Assembly (NCBI RefSeq): GCF_004319545.1
Contig: NZ_CP036313.1
Location: 4,094,501 to 4,158,500, forward strand
Length of the DNA stretch: 64,000 nt
From: Desulfobacter hydrogenophilus
GTDB lineage: Bacteria; Desulfobacterota; Desulfobacteria; Desulfobacterales; Desulfobacteraceae
Direction: 5' to 3'
Under the pieces are notes generated by a model. The model saw only the letters and a program-made list of their open reading frames with translations, was not told the DNA's origin and made no database searches. Both the position numbers and the translations under genes were made by a program. Below, piece after piece: positions 46,180 to 55,232 of this stretch (position 1 is its first letter; each line of letters opens with the position of its first letter).

Positions 46180-47043
46180 TTATTGGCTTCCATTGCTCTG
46201 GAACTCGACTTCCTGTGTTCCTTCAACCATCTCAAGTGCGAACTCGGCCGATGTAAACGGTAGCTTTGAGCCGTCTGGGGCATTGTTCGCCTGGTTGGCG
46301 TAAAGTGTGGTGGCGGTATTGGCGGCAAGTTGGTTGAGCTTAAGAGTTCTGTTGCCTTTATCCCGGAAAGTAGGGGGCACGGGTTCAACCGCCATCTGAT
46401 CACCGGGTTTGGTTCCGGCCGGGGCGTCGGCCGGCACCGTGACGTAACGGAGATTTTTTTCTCCGTTGATGTCGATTCCGAAGTGCAGTCCCACGGCAGG
46501 TTCTCGCAGTAGTAGGTGATCTATCTTTCCTTCCACGAGATAGAGCAGCAGGGAGGGAGAGATATGTTCCATCCGAAGTACATTGGTCAGCTCCGTGCCG
46601 TCCTGGCCATAGGCCACGACTTCCAGCTTGGGCCAGCCTGAGACGACCTGTGAACGCAGGAGGAAGCCTGTTACCTGGGTCGGGGCTGAGATATTCCCGG
46701 TCGCCCCGGTCATTCCGCAGGCAGCATGCAGTTTTGCCGTCAGCAGGGCGGCGTGCCGGGCTTCGGTTTCGTTAGCATGGCCAATGCTGCAGGCACCTTC
46801 GAGAAGAGCATCTATCCAGTTGAAGTCGACCTGGAAAAAACGGATCGACTCGTTGGGGAGCATCTTTTCATTCGGTACCAGGTAATTGAACGGGACACCA
46901 TACAGGCGCTTCAGGCGATTGAGCCATGCCGTCAACTGTTCGGTCGGTTCCGTGTCGGCCAGGGCCTTGGCCAGCCTGGCCGGATCCGAGATGAACTGCA
47001 GGTAATGTGTATGCTTGGATTTTTTTTGGCTTAATCGCGGCAC
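46180..47043 (-). CDS. 287-aa protein of unknown function in DUF6603 operon
   Basis: GTG start with AAGGAG 9 bases upstream and only 3 bases from the preceding stop, so the genes are tightly coupled. The core reads LKRLYGVPFNYLVPNEKMLP, ESIRFFQVDFNWIDALLEGA, CSIGH and LLRSQVVSGWPKLEVVAYG, with an HFGIDINGEK strand near residue 195. The pattern of conserved-looking aromatic and acidic residues suggests a specific fold, but I do not know a characterised relative. No signal peptide. Confidence 0.7.
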   Translation of the reverse strand: MPRLSQKKSKHTHYLQFISDPARLAKALADTEPTEQLTAWLNRLKRLYGVPFNYLVPNEKMLPNESIRFFQVDFNWIDALLEGACSIGHANETEARHAALLTAKLHAACGMTGATGNISAPTQVTGFLLRSQVVSGWPKLEVVAYGQDGTELTNVLRMEHISPSLLLYLVEGKIDHLLLREPAVGLHFGIDINGEKNLRYVTVPADAPAGTKPGDQMAVEPVPPTFRDKGNRTLKLNQLAANTATTLYANQANNAPDGSKLPFTSAEFALEMVEGTQEVEFQSNGSQ

Positions 47044-47046
47044 GAC

Positions 47047-48612
47047 CTAGTCTCCTTCCCGGAATGTATTTCCCTGTGGTGTGTTGAACGCTGTAGGGGT
47101 TATATCAGGCATCATCTCGGCCGGTGGGGACTGCCGGCCTGTCGGAGGATCATTGTCTTCCGGTGGTTCCTTTATCAAATACGGCTTGAGCCTGGTTTTG
47201 ATGAATTTCGCCACGGCGTGATGCATAACCAACGGGTCATCTCTATGCGCCTTTGCCGTAAGCCCCAGTGTCTCCCCTACTCCCTGTTCGAGCAGTTGCC
47301 GTTCGAATTCCATCACCGTGGCAAGGGTGCAGGAGCGTTTCCAGTTGTACAGGGCGACGGAGAAGCCTTTGTCCTGAAGGGCAAGCAGCCGGCCTATCTG
47401 CCAGGCCGAGGCATAGGAAATATCCATCATGCCGGTTTCCGGGTTATACCTGACCGCCTCATCGGCCGTCTGAATCGGCATGTCCGTGGGATCACCATTC
47501 GGCACCGGCACGAAAATGGTCGGTGGCACCTCAAATGGAACAAAGGGTCCGCGGTACCAGGAGACCGTCTTGCAGCCCTGACGCGTATGGTGGTTCATTG
47601 CCGTATAGCCCATTTTTAGGCCATTGGCGACGTAGCTGTCGGCCTCGGTGTCACTTGGGTTGGGATTATTTATGGCGAATACCCTGAGACCGTCTTCCTT
47701 GTCCAGATCCATCAGCAACCCGGTAAAAGTCTCTTTCGGGTCCACCGAGGTGTAGCTCCAGCTTTTCAGTGAGACCAGCCTTACCATTTCCGCAGCGCTT
47801 CCGTCGGCAAGCTTGATGTCGGCCGGTGTGTAATCGTCTCCGCTCGGGAGGTAGGGAGCCATGTTTTCCAACGAAACGAGGTGAACCGTACACTTGGTAT
47901 TTGGCTCGGGAAGGCGGTTGCCGACCACCACAGCGCTCTCCACGGAGATGTCGTCAGTCTCCGCCATGCCCATCCTGGCAGGCTGTTCCGGGGTGACGCT
48001 TCTGGCGTGCGTGAGCCAGGGAAGGTCGACAAGCCCCGGTACGATATTGTTGAAGAGGGATACCGGAATATCGATGGCCATGCAGGGGTCATACATCAGT
48101 TCGCTGTATTCCAGGCTGATATCCAGGTAGGATACGGCCGTACCCGGCAGTGTACTGTCCTGGTTTGCACCACCTTCTTCGTGGGGGAAGGGAGACCTTT
48201 GCAGGTCTCCGACCATGATATTTTGGATTTCAGGGATCGGGTCATTTTCATCGAAGAGCAGGAGTGCAAGCCATGAGCTGTCAGCCTGGTCATGCGCTGT
48301 ACGTTCCCAGGGCAGTGTTTTGCGGCTGAAGACGATATGCGGCAGGACATTTTCATACTCACCCTGGCTGTTGGAGGGCGGAAAGACACTTTCTATCTCT
48401 GTCGAGTCGATGGAGAAACGCTCACCACGTACCTGGAACCGTTTTGTATTCGTATAGGCTTCATTGATGGCAGCGGCTGGTGACGGCGCGGCATTCTTGT
48501 TCTGCAGTTTCTGCTCGACGGTAATGACGTACTCTCCATCAAGCAGCGGTGGCTGATGGTTATTGATAAAAGTTATCTTCCCTTTCTCAAGTGGCGGGTT
48601 TGCATTGCCCAT
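47047..48612 (-). CDS. 521-aa protein of unknown function in DUF6603 operon
   Basis: I prefer the ATG at 48612 (MGNANPPLEKGK) because AAAAGGA precedes it; an ATG at 48660 overlapping the upstream stop gives 537 aa. Features: EYVITVEQKLQ near the start, FQVRGERFSID, IVFSRKTLPWER, SSWLALLLFDEND, and further on SWYRGPFVPFEVPP, SYASAWQIGRLLALQDKGFS and ALYNWKR. The C-terminal tail is proline-rich. Beta-rich N-terminal half, helical C-terminal part; no signal peptide. No characterised family recognised. Confidence 0.7.
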   Translation of the reverse strand: MGNANPPLEKGKITFINNHQPPLLDGEYVITVEQKLQNKNAAPSPAAAINEAYTNTKRFQVRGERFSIDSTEIESVFPPSNSQGEYENVLPHIVFSRKTLPWERTAHDQADSSWLALLLFDENDPIPEIQNIMVGDLQRSPFPHEEGGANQDSTLPGTAVSYLDISLEYSELMYDPCMAIDIPVSLFNNIVPGLVDLPWLTHARSVTPEQPARMGMAETDDISVESAVVVGNRLPEPNTKCTVHLVSLENMAPYLPSGDDYTPADIKLADGSAAEMVRLVSLKSWSYTSVDPKETFTGLLMDLDKEDGLRVFAINNPNPSDTEADSYVANGLKMGYTAMNHHTRQGCKTVSWYRGPFVPFEVPPTIFVPVPNGDPTDMPIQTADEAVRYNPETGMMDISYASAWQIGRLLALQDKGFSVALYNWKRSCTLATVMEFERQLLEQGVGETLGLTAKAHRDDPLVMHHAVAKFIKTRLKPYLIKEPPEDNDPPTGRQSPPAEMMPDITPTAFNTPQGNTFREGD

Positions 48613-48659
48613 GATGTATCCTTTTCTTGTTGTTCCTTCGGTCTTTGCTCGAAATGCCA

Positions 48660-51600
48660 TCAGGCAGCGCGCTCTTCTCCCAGGTAACTCAGTACCGGTG
48701 GCCCCCAGAGCACCGTATCGGCCGATTCGGCGAGTGCATCCACATCAACCGTGGTGTCGAGGTCCAGTCCACAGGCATTCAGCGCATTTAGAATATTGCT
48801 ACGCGTGTCGCTAGCTGCCTTGAGTGAGTTTTGGAAGGTTTGCATGGATTTGCTCTGATCAAAGCTGTCTGTCGTCGGTATGATCGGGCTCATCCATTTG
48901 AACTTGATCGTACCTTCACATTCCTGCTGCAGAATCGATAAGGCTATCGGTAATGGTGTGTGATCCGGCTCCTTTGGTTTCATCTTGATCGAGTAGCCGA
49001 CCACCAGGTTTTCTATCTTGGCGGGTGTCTTGTTAACGTCGTTGATGCTCGGATTGATGATTAGCTTGCCGCCCCAGGTGCCGCTCGGCAGGTTGGATGT
49101 TACCGGCACAATCGTGGCGTGATCCGCCAGGTTAAAGCTTGTGTCGGCTGCGCCATCAACTATCCGGTTGACGGTGATGGTGTGATCGGATGCAAAGTCC
49201 TCAATGCCAATACCCACCGGGCCCACACCAAAATCCGAGCTACCCACGTGTAGATTGCTTTGTTTGTCACCGGCTGAAATCAGTTTGGCGGTTTTGGTGG
49301 GCAGGGCAGTCATGGTCACCAGTTCCAGCGTCTCGGCATTCACTACCCAGTCGGGGTCATTCGGTGAGGCTTTGGAGGTGCTCAGGTCCTTTACCAGGCC
49401 CGCCGAGACGGAGGACAGGCAGTAGCTGTCCGTCTCGATAGCTGAGTTGGTATCCAAATCAAGCAGGGTATTGGTCGCTTGGTTTACCGGCAGGAAGGAA
49501 GTCTTGAAATCACTCCATGAGATTGCCTTGGCCGAGGGTTTTGATGTGTTGCCTATGTTGACCGTAAAGGAGATTATGGTGAGATCCACATAGATCTTGC
49601 CACCGAACGATGGCCCCCAGAGCGACAAGTCCACACCGAGATGGACCGATATCGTCTTACTGGTGAAGAGGAGATCGAGTTTATAGGAGACACCGATACT
49701 AAGCCCGATGCCTGCCTCGTAATGAAAGGGCTTCCACGGCAACAGGAAATCGGCATGTGCGGTAAACCAGGCCTTGAGGTCACCGCTGTGCCAGGCCGCC
49801 TCCAGCATTCCTCCGGCCATCAAGGCCGATGGCGTCATGGCGAAGTAGATACCACCCTTGATCGTGGTATGGCTGTCTACCTGCCAGTTGAGCCCGAGCA
49901 GTGGTTCGGTCGGGAAGTATTTTGGTTTCTTGTAGGCCGGGTTGTAGCCACCGAGTGTGACCACGAAATCACCGGCATGATAGCTGTCGGCATCCCCATC
50001 CGGGTTGTCCTTAAACCACATAAAGAAGGCGAAGCCCCCGGTAAGGTGGCAGTCGCAGGTCAGGATATATGAGGCCGGTGTCAGTTTGGCCGAGACCTCC
50101 AGGATGCCGGTATACGGGGAGAAGGTGACCTTGAGGGCCATCTCTACATAGCCTATGGGGGGCACGCCTTCACCGACATTGGGTGGCAGACTTGCGTTGG
50201 TCAGGCCCAGCAGCGCGAGCTTGAAGTCGGTCCCTATGGCGACCGTGACCAGGGCAAATGAGTTCAATACCTTGAAGGATGAAAATTTGATACCCGCCGC
50301 TATCCAGTATTCACCAACCTTTGGCGGGATGTCGGCCGCCAGAGATCCCAGCACCTGATCGATCTGCTCGGCAATATTACCGGAGGGGTTCATGCCGGGT
50401 GTGTTGGTTCCCATGGCCCACTCGACCAGTGGAAAGGAGGCGACGCCGTCAATATCCGGAATCATAAGATCGCGGTTAAAGCCCACACCGCCGGCCAGCC
50501 CGTCCAGGAAGAAGTAGGGATAGCCGAACAGGGGGCGGTCGATCGCCAGGTACATGAAGAAGGACGGGTTATAACCCTTCTGGGCATAGCCGCCCAGTGC
50601 ACCCACGGTCATCGAAGGCATTTCGACCATCAGTGCGCCATCAAAATTAAGCGGGGCAATCGAGCCATAGAGTCCACCACTGATTGCCAGTGGGCCCTCG
50701 GCCACCGTGATGGTTAGGCCATCCAGGGTGGCCGCCGGGTCAAATTTGTTGATTTTCGAACCGATGCCGACACCGAGAAGCCCGATGGTCAGCACCTGTG
50801 CGGTGAGCGTGATGTCACCGACGGCAAATAACCTGGTGTCCTTATACTCCAGGCCTATTTTTTGTATGCCGACGGGGCCAAACTGCTTCTGCACATTCAT
50901 CCACAAGGTCACGGGCGGGGTTGATGAAGATGCGGGTGCAGTGACCGGAAGCATGTTTGTTTCGGCTTCGATTATTTCCTGCTCAGAAGATCCGCCGGTG
51001 GGTATGGTGAGTGAGAGTGTCTTGTTCTTATCACCCAACTGCAGATTGGTTGAGATGAGCACACCTTCAGCCAGGCCATCTTTGGGAAGCTTGATCAGCC
51101 CTGTTGGGAGAAGCGGATTCACCAGCGCCACCTGATCCTTGTCAAAGCCTGGATTCGAGTATGCAAACTGCAGTTCGTTGAACTCGACCGTGGCGTCTTT
51201 GGGCAGCTTGTCCCCAATCAGTGGCAGGCTGGTCAGGCCGATGGAAGCGCCCAGCTCGACGCCAAACAGGAAGTGTTTTACTTTTTTCTTTGTTTCCTTA
51301 TCTTCCTCTTCAAGGAAGGCAAACTTGACGGCCTTGAGACCAATGGAGATATCTTCAGGGATGGGGCTGGCAAGCTCTTTTGAGACCCCGGCAATCAGAT
51401 CCTTGAGCCTGACCTCGGAATCCTTTCCCGTATGTTGATAGTCGGCAATAAATATATCAATGCCGCCACTTTGGGTATTGAATTTAATGTCAAATTCCAG
51501 GTTGGCGAATTTGACCGAGCCGGCGAAGGTTGCACTGTAACCCGCGTTGCCGACAATGGTGCTTTCCAGCCGTTCGTCACCGTTCTTGGTGTGGGTGATG

Positions 51601-53006
51601 TCGATACTGAAAGTGACTTCCACCGGCTTTTTGTAAATCGTAAAGTAACCGGTGCAGTTAAAGGTAAAGTCTCCGCTTGATGTATTGTATTGCGTTGAGA
51701 GGGTTCTGATTTTCAAGCTGCTTATCGGCTTGGGAACCTCCGTTATGCCAAATACGTTTCCCCAATAGGTTATGATTGAACCGATAGGGATGTTCTCGGC
51801 ATCCCCGCAGAGCGTTAAACCACCGCCTTCACCATCATATTTTGCTTCGAGGAAAAGTGTGGTTTTGTCGTCAATGACGATGGTTCCATAGAAGTTACCG
51901 TCAATATTTGTGACGGCTTCGCCGCTTGGCTTGGCGACCGACACCTTGGCGGTAAGGTCATTTAGTTTCAAAGTGCAGCCGGCATATAGTTGAGCCTGCA
52001 TGTCAAAGCTGTAGGTGTTGGACGATAGGTAAACCATGACGCCAAGCCGATTGATGACCACCTCGGGAAAGCCGGATGGCAGCGTGACATTGAAGTGCTT
52101 GAACAGATCCGATATGTTGACGCTCTTACCTTCCTGCAGCCGCCCCCATACAATCAAGTCATCAGGCGCAAAATGGGCACCGATATCGACCGGTACCGTT
52201 TCAATATAAAACTGGGCCTCCAGCTCTACGTAGCTATTCGTTGACTCCAGAAAGTCGACCATGAATTTCAGTTGCACGCCACCGCGCTGGACATAGATGA
52301 CGTCAAGAACTGACCAAGGCTCCGAATACTCGATAATAAGATAGGTGTAGCTCAGCTTACCCGCCGATGGATTGAAGGCGAGCTCAAAATCGCTCATGCC
52401 GAATTTGGCAAGCGTGTTGAGTGGTGGCGGCAGGTAGTCTGACAGATTCATCCCACATGCAAGCGCGGAAAAGGCATCAACACTTAGCGGCTGTTTGTCG
52501 ACAGTCCCGGTAATCGACCAATCGATATCGTTATAGGCCGGTATGTCCAGCTGCATGGGAAGGCTAAGGGGATGGTCCGATCCCACCACCAGGTCACCAC
52601 CGACAAAGGCCGAATAAACCTCTGTCTCGGGGTCAGCTTGAAAACCGACTGTCATACCGGAAATCACGAAGTCAGGCAGGAGGTTCCACTTGGTGCCCGA
52701 GGGGGGAGTAGCGTTCATGCTCATGATGAAAGGCCCCGAAACCGTGTCCGGGATCTTGGGCGAAAACTCCAGACTGGCCGTCATGGAGGCAATGCCGAAT
52801 AAGGTCGCATTTCCGACCACTGTGATGGTATGGGTAGCGTCATCCACGGAACTGCTTGTTACCGTGAGCGTGAAGGTAAGTGACAAGCCGCTAAGGCTAT
52901 CCAGCATGTCTGGAACGATGTCTTTCGGCCCCACGGTAAACACGTCACCTGCCTTCAGTCCCGTGACAAGGTTTAAGAGTTCGGTATAGGTGGTCGTTTT
53001 TGCCAT
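48660..53006 (-). CDS. Giant DUF6603-domain protein, 1448 aa
   Basis: The first ~620 residues are alternating beta strands (LSLTFTLTVTSSS, GDFTFNCTGYFTIYKKPVEV). Residues ~730-1190 fit the DUF6603 pattern: MNVQKQFGPVGIQKIGLEYK, LGGYAQKGYNPSFFMYLAID, PYFFLDGLAGGVGFNRDL, HAGDFVVTLGGYNPAYKKP, GGIYFAMTPSALMAGGMLEA and ADFLLPWKPFHYEAGIGLS. A C-terminal extension of ~230 residues follows. No signal peptide or TM helix. The uninterrupted amphipathic strand pattern suggests a long beta groove or solenoid, but this is only a hypothesis. RBS GAGGAGG. DUF6603 has no known function. Confidence 0.8.
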   Translation of the reverse strand: MAKTTTYTELLNLVTGLKAGDVFTVGPKDIVPDMLDSLSGLSLTFTLTVTSSSVDDATHTITVVGNATLFGIASMTASLEFSPKIPDTVSGPFIMSMNATPPSGTKWNLLPDFVISGMTVGFQADPETEVYSAFVGGDLVVGSDHPLSLPMQLDIPAYNDIDWSITGTVDKQPLSVDAFSALACGMNLSDYLPPPLNTLAKFGMSDFELAFNPSAGKLSYTYLIIEYSEPWSVLDVIYVQRGGVQLKFMVDFLESTNSYVELEAQFYIETVPVDIGAHFAPDDLIVWGRLQEGKSVNISDLFKHFNVTLPSGFPEVVINRLGVMVYLSSNTYSFDMQAQLYAGCTLKLNDLTAKVSVAKPSGEAVTNIDGNFYGTIVIDDKTTLFLEAKYDGEGGGLTLCGDAENIPIGSIITYWGNVFGITEVPKPISSLKIRTLSTQYNTSSGDFTFNCTGYFTIYKKPVEVTFSIDITHTKNGDERLESTIVGNAGYSATFAGSVKFANLEFDIKFNTQSGGIDIFIADYQHTGKDSEVRLKDLIAGVSKELASPIPEDISIGLKAVKFAFLEEEDKETKKKVKHFLFGVELGASIGLTSLPLIGDKLPKDATVEFNELQFAYSNPGFDKDQVALVNPLLPTGLIKLPKDGLAEGVLISTNLQLGDKNKTLSLTIPTGGSSEQEIIEAETNMLPVTAPASSSTPPVTLWMNVQKQFGPVGIQKIGLEYKDTRLFAVGDITLTAQVLTIGLLGVGIGSKINKFDPAATLDGLTITVAEGPLAISGGLYGSIAPLNFDGALMVEMPSMTVGALGGYAQKGYNPSFFMYLAIDRPLFGYPYFFLDGLAGGVGFNRDLMIPDIDGVASFPLVEWAMGTNTPGMNPSGNIAEQIDQVLGSLAADIPPKVGEYWIAAGIKFSSFKVLNSFALVTVAIGTDFKLALLGLTNASLPPNVGEGVPPIGYVEMALKVTFSPYTGILEVSAKLTPASYILTCDCHLTGGFAFFMWFKDNPDGDADSYHAGDFVVTLGGYNPAYKKPKYFPTEPLLGLNWQVDSHTTIKGGIYFAMTPSALMAGGMLEAAWHSGDLKAWFTAHADFLLPWKPFHYEAGIGLSIGVSYKLDLLFTSKTISVHLGVDLSLWGPSFGGKIYVDLTIISFTVNIGNTSKPSAKAISWSDFKTSFLPVNQATNTLLDLDTNSAIETDSYCLSSVSAGLVKDLSTSKASPNDPDWVVNAETLELVTMTALPTKTAKLISAGDKQSNLHVGSSDFGVGPVGIGIEDFASDHTITVNRIVDGAADTSFNLADHATIVPVTSNLPSGTWGGKLIINPSINDVNKTPAKIENLVVGYSIKMKPKEPDHTPLPIALSILQQECEGTIKFKWMSPIIPTTDSFDQSKSMQTFQNSLKAASDTRSNILNALNACGLDLDTTVDVDALAESADTVLWGPPVLSYLGEERAA

Positions 53007-53029
53007 TGTTCTGCCTCCTCGTGAATCGT

Positions 53030-54451
53030 CTAAACCAGCGTCTTCGGAAATACGTGAAACGGGCAGTTGGCTACTCCGCAGGGAGGCGGAATGACGTTAT
53101 TGCACATCAGAATATTTCCCCTCTGTCTCGGATTCTCGCCTGAATTGGGGCGGTTCTCAGCCGTGGCCGGCTCATCAAGTGCCCCCCTCGGTCCCCAGCC
53201 TCTGGCATGGTATGCATTTATCGCGGCAGCTCGTGGGTGGCCGTAGCAGTGAACCCCGTTCGGCCTGATGCCGTATGAATAGGCAATCTTGCCTATGATG
53301 GCATTGGGGGCGGCGGGTATTTGAGCGGCAATGATGTTGGTATCAGAACCATGGTGTGTGGCCGTTATCCAGCGAAGTCCTGCGATGGCTCCTACGCCGG
53401 GAATGCACTGGAAAGCGGCATCGCCTGGAAGCAAGGCACGTCTGTTGTTTATGTTGTCGACGTTAACAACCACGGCCAGCCCTGTATTGTTGAAGCCTAC
53501 CGCCGGCGCCAAGGCAACACATTGGATGACGTGTACATTGCCGCCCAGCACGCCTGGAAGAGGGCCAGGCATGACATGGCGGTTCATCGGTGCGATACCA
53601 CTGAAAACATTATTGGCAAAACCGCCAAATGCCTGGTTGGGAACCACCCAGTGTCGATTTCTTAGTGCTGCGGCATTGTTGGAGAAATGGGCCATGGTGT
53701 AATGATCCCAGTGCCAGTGTGTCAGTATTACTGGCGGATTGTTTGCCAGGCAGGGACCAGGATTACAAATGCCGACGAAGCCGGTAACCGGGTTGGCGGG
53801 TGGCATACTATTGAAATTGGCAAACATCGGAAGGCCGACATCGACATAGAACTGGGGCACGCCGTTATCGTTGTATACCAGATTGCAACCGCCTGCGCCT
53901 ACATCCATCACGCCGATTTCATCACATTGCATATGTGCAAGCATATTCATTATTGCCTTCACAGATATCTTGCCCCTGGCCCTGAACCTTCTGCTGAGCT
54001 TTCTGGATTTCTTGATGCCAAGAAATTTTCCGCACGCCTTGGTTTTGTAAGGTGATGAGGAACTTTTTCTTAAACGAAGCCGTAGGGCAGGATTCCCCTT
54101 GCCGAGCGTGATCATGTACCAATCACCCTCCTTGATGTCGTCGACATCCCTAGACAGGTTCTTGGCAATGTCGTCAGGAGATGCATCCTCGAAGACGAGG
54201 AGGGTGGCGGGTGATGCAGGCGGTTGAGATCTGACCGTACTCTTCAACCCCAATACAGCGACATCCATCCATTCCTTGGGAACCAGCTCAAACTGGACAG
54301 ACCACTGCGCCTGGTAACTGACATCCTCTATCTTGGTAAGAAACCCGTAATACTGCTCGGTAGGAGAGTCTTCGTTATCGTATTTCTTGCCGAGGGCCGC
54401 TATTGACTGAAATGACGAGAATAGTTTATCCGGTATGCTTTGTGAGGCCAT
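53030..54451 (-). CDS. ComEC-like metallo-beta-lactamase protein, first gene of operon
   Basis: ~473 aa from the ATG at 54451 (MASQSIPDKLF; AGGGA upstream). A longer frame to 54562 exists but its extra residues are an out-of-frame reading of the MBL remnant. An N-terminal ~180 residues contains a basic stretch (KKSRKLSRRFRARGK). The MBL domain follows: IGVMDVGAGGCNLVY, metal motif LTHWHWDHYTMAHF, LLPGDAAFQC, and TATHHGSDTN. This is the pattern of ComEC/Rec2-like soluble MBL hydrolases, here without membrane segments. The substrate is unknown. Confidence 0.8.
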   Translation of the reverse strand: MASQSIPDKLFSSFQSIAALGKKYDNEDSPTEQYYGFLTKIEDVSYQAQWSVQFELVPKEWMDVAVLGLKSTVRSQPPASPATLLVFEDASPDDIAKNLSRDVDDIKEGDWYMITLGKGNPALRLRLRKSSSSPYKTKACGKFLGIKKSRKLSRRFRARGKISVKAIMNMLAHMQCDEIGVMDVGAGGCNLVYNDNGVPQFYVDVGLPMFANFNSMPPANPVTGFVGICNPGPCLANNPPVILTHWHWDHYTMAHFSNNAAALRNRHWVVPNQAFGGFANNVFSGIAPMNRHVMPGPLPGVLGGNVHVIQCVALAPAVGFNNTGLAVVVNVDNINNRRALLPGDAAFQCIPGVGAIAGLRWITATHHGSDTNIIAAQIPAAPNAIIGKIAYSYGIRPNGVHCYGHPRAAAINAYHARGWGPRGALDEPATAENRPNSGENPRQRGNILMCNNVIPPPCGVANCPFHVFPKTLV

Positions 54452-54632
54452 GTATCCATTCCCTGAAAGTGAACTGACTGTTTCCGTTGAGATTCGAAAA
54501 CCCAAAACCGCGGAGGCTGCCGGCGCTGAGCAAGGCCCCGATGCCCTCCGAATAGTCGCCATCGCAATGGCTGACCACGATATGGTCTACCTCACCGATG
54601 CCGAGATTGGCGAGATAGTCATTGTGGTGCAC
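54426..54632 (-). pseudogene. Truncated second metallo-beta-lactamase fragment
   Basis: A 68-codon frame from a GTG reads LANLGIGEVDHIVVSHCDGD, YSEGIGALLSAGSLRGFGFS then loses homology. SHCDGDYSEGI resembles the SHxDxDHxxG metal motif, with Tyr replacing the second His. It overlaps the start of the intact MBL gene by 26 bases and begins directly at the edge of a strong hairpin. Probably the rest of an upstream duplicate, cut by rearrangement. Confidence 0.55.
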
Positions 54633-54633
54633 T

Positions 54634-54690
54634 AATCGCGGTGCTGGACGAAGTCAGCACCGCGATTCACGGCGGCTCCGCCGCCGTGAA
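54634..54690. repeat. Two back-to-back perfect hairpins
   Basis: AATCGCGGTGCTG/CAGCACCGCGATT (13-bp stem, 8-base loop) directly followed by TTCACGGCGGC/GCCGCCGTGAA (11-bp stem, 3-base loop). They stand at the change from GC-rich operon to AT-rich DNA. Confidence 0.8.
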
Positions 54691-55193
54691 CAAGTAATTA
54701 GGTTTCCTTTAGACTTATTCCAGAGCACGCTAAAAATCCTGGTTCTGACATCATCATCAAACTTTCGACGCTTACAATGGTTCACTCATCGCTCATCTTC
54801 TTAGTCCACACCTACCACTTCATAGTGACTTTTCCCTCAACGCTCACGACCGAGACTTTTGATCTAAGCCGCTTGAGGCGATTTGATATCACTTCCTAAA
54901 AAAGCGAAATCGAAGGGCCTTCCTTCTTCTCTCTTATAGTTACGAACAAACATTCGTTTGTTCTCGTGGCACAATTAGCGTATATTTACACGCGAATGTT
55001 CGTGGTACCCTTAAATCGTCGAATTTAGTCAAATTGTCATTTACAAATAGGGTATGTGATTCAGCTCTGCTCCAAACTAATATAGAAAAGTAAGTCTTGA
55101 GTATATTTATCTAAGCAACACAACCGAGTCAGCTTAATTCAATTATGTATACGATACCAAAATAAGCCTTGTCAATAAAAATATGAACAATCT
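54691..55193. other. AT-rich region upstream of operon
   Basis: No gene seen. Contains a 20-base palindrome GAACAAACATTCGTTTGTTC at 54944-54963. The promoter of the leftward operon may lie here or may have been lost with the 5' part of the MBL duplicate. Confidence 0.4.
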
Positions 55194-55232
55194 GGGGTCT
55201 GGGGAGGATTCGTGCAAAATCCCGTCATTTAA
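55194..55232 (-). repeat. Probable Tn3-family terminal inverted repeat
   Basis: GGGGTCTGGGGAGGATTCGT continues to GTCATTTAA, sharing GGGGTCTG at the tip and a C-rich/TTAA inner end with the 38-bp ends of Tn3. It lies 7 bases from the transposase stop, the normal place. The partner end was not found in the window. Confidence 0.6.

Noticed and set aside
48660..53006. Secreted adhesin or autotransporter interpretation of the 1448-aa protein
   Set aside because: No signal peptide, no C-terminal beta-barrel signature or sorting motif; the start has a strong RBS, so a missing N-terminus is unlikely.
37439..54632. Contractile injection system or prophage tail locus
   Set aside because: I see no sheath, tube, baseplate spike (VgrG/PAAR), tape measure or AAA+ ATPase in the set.
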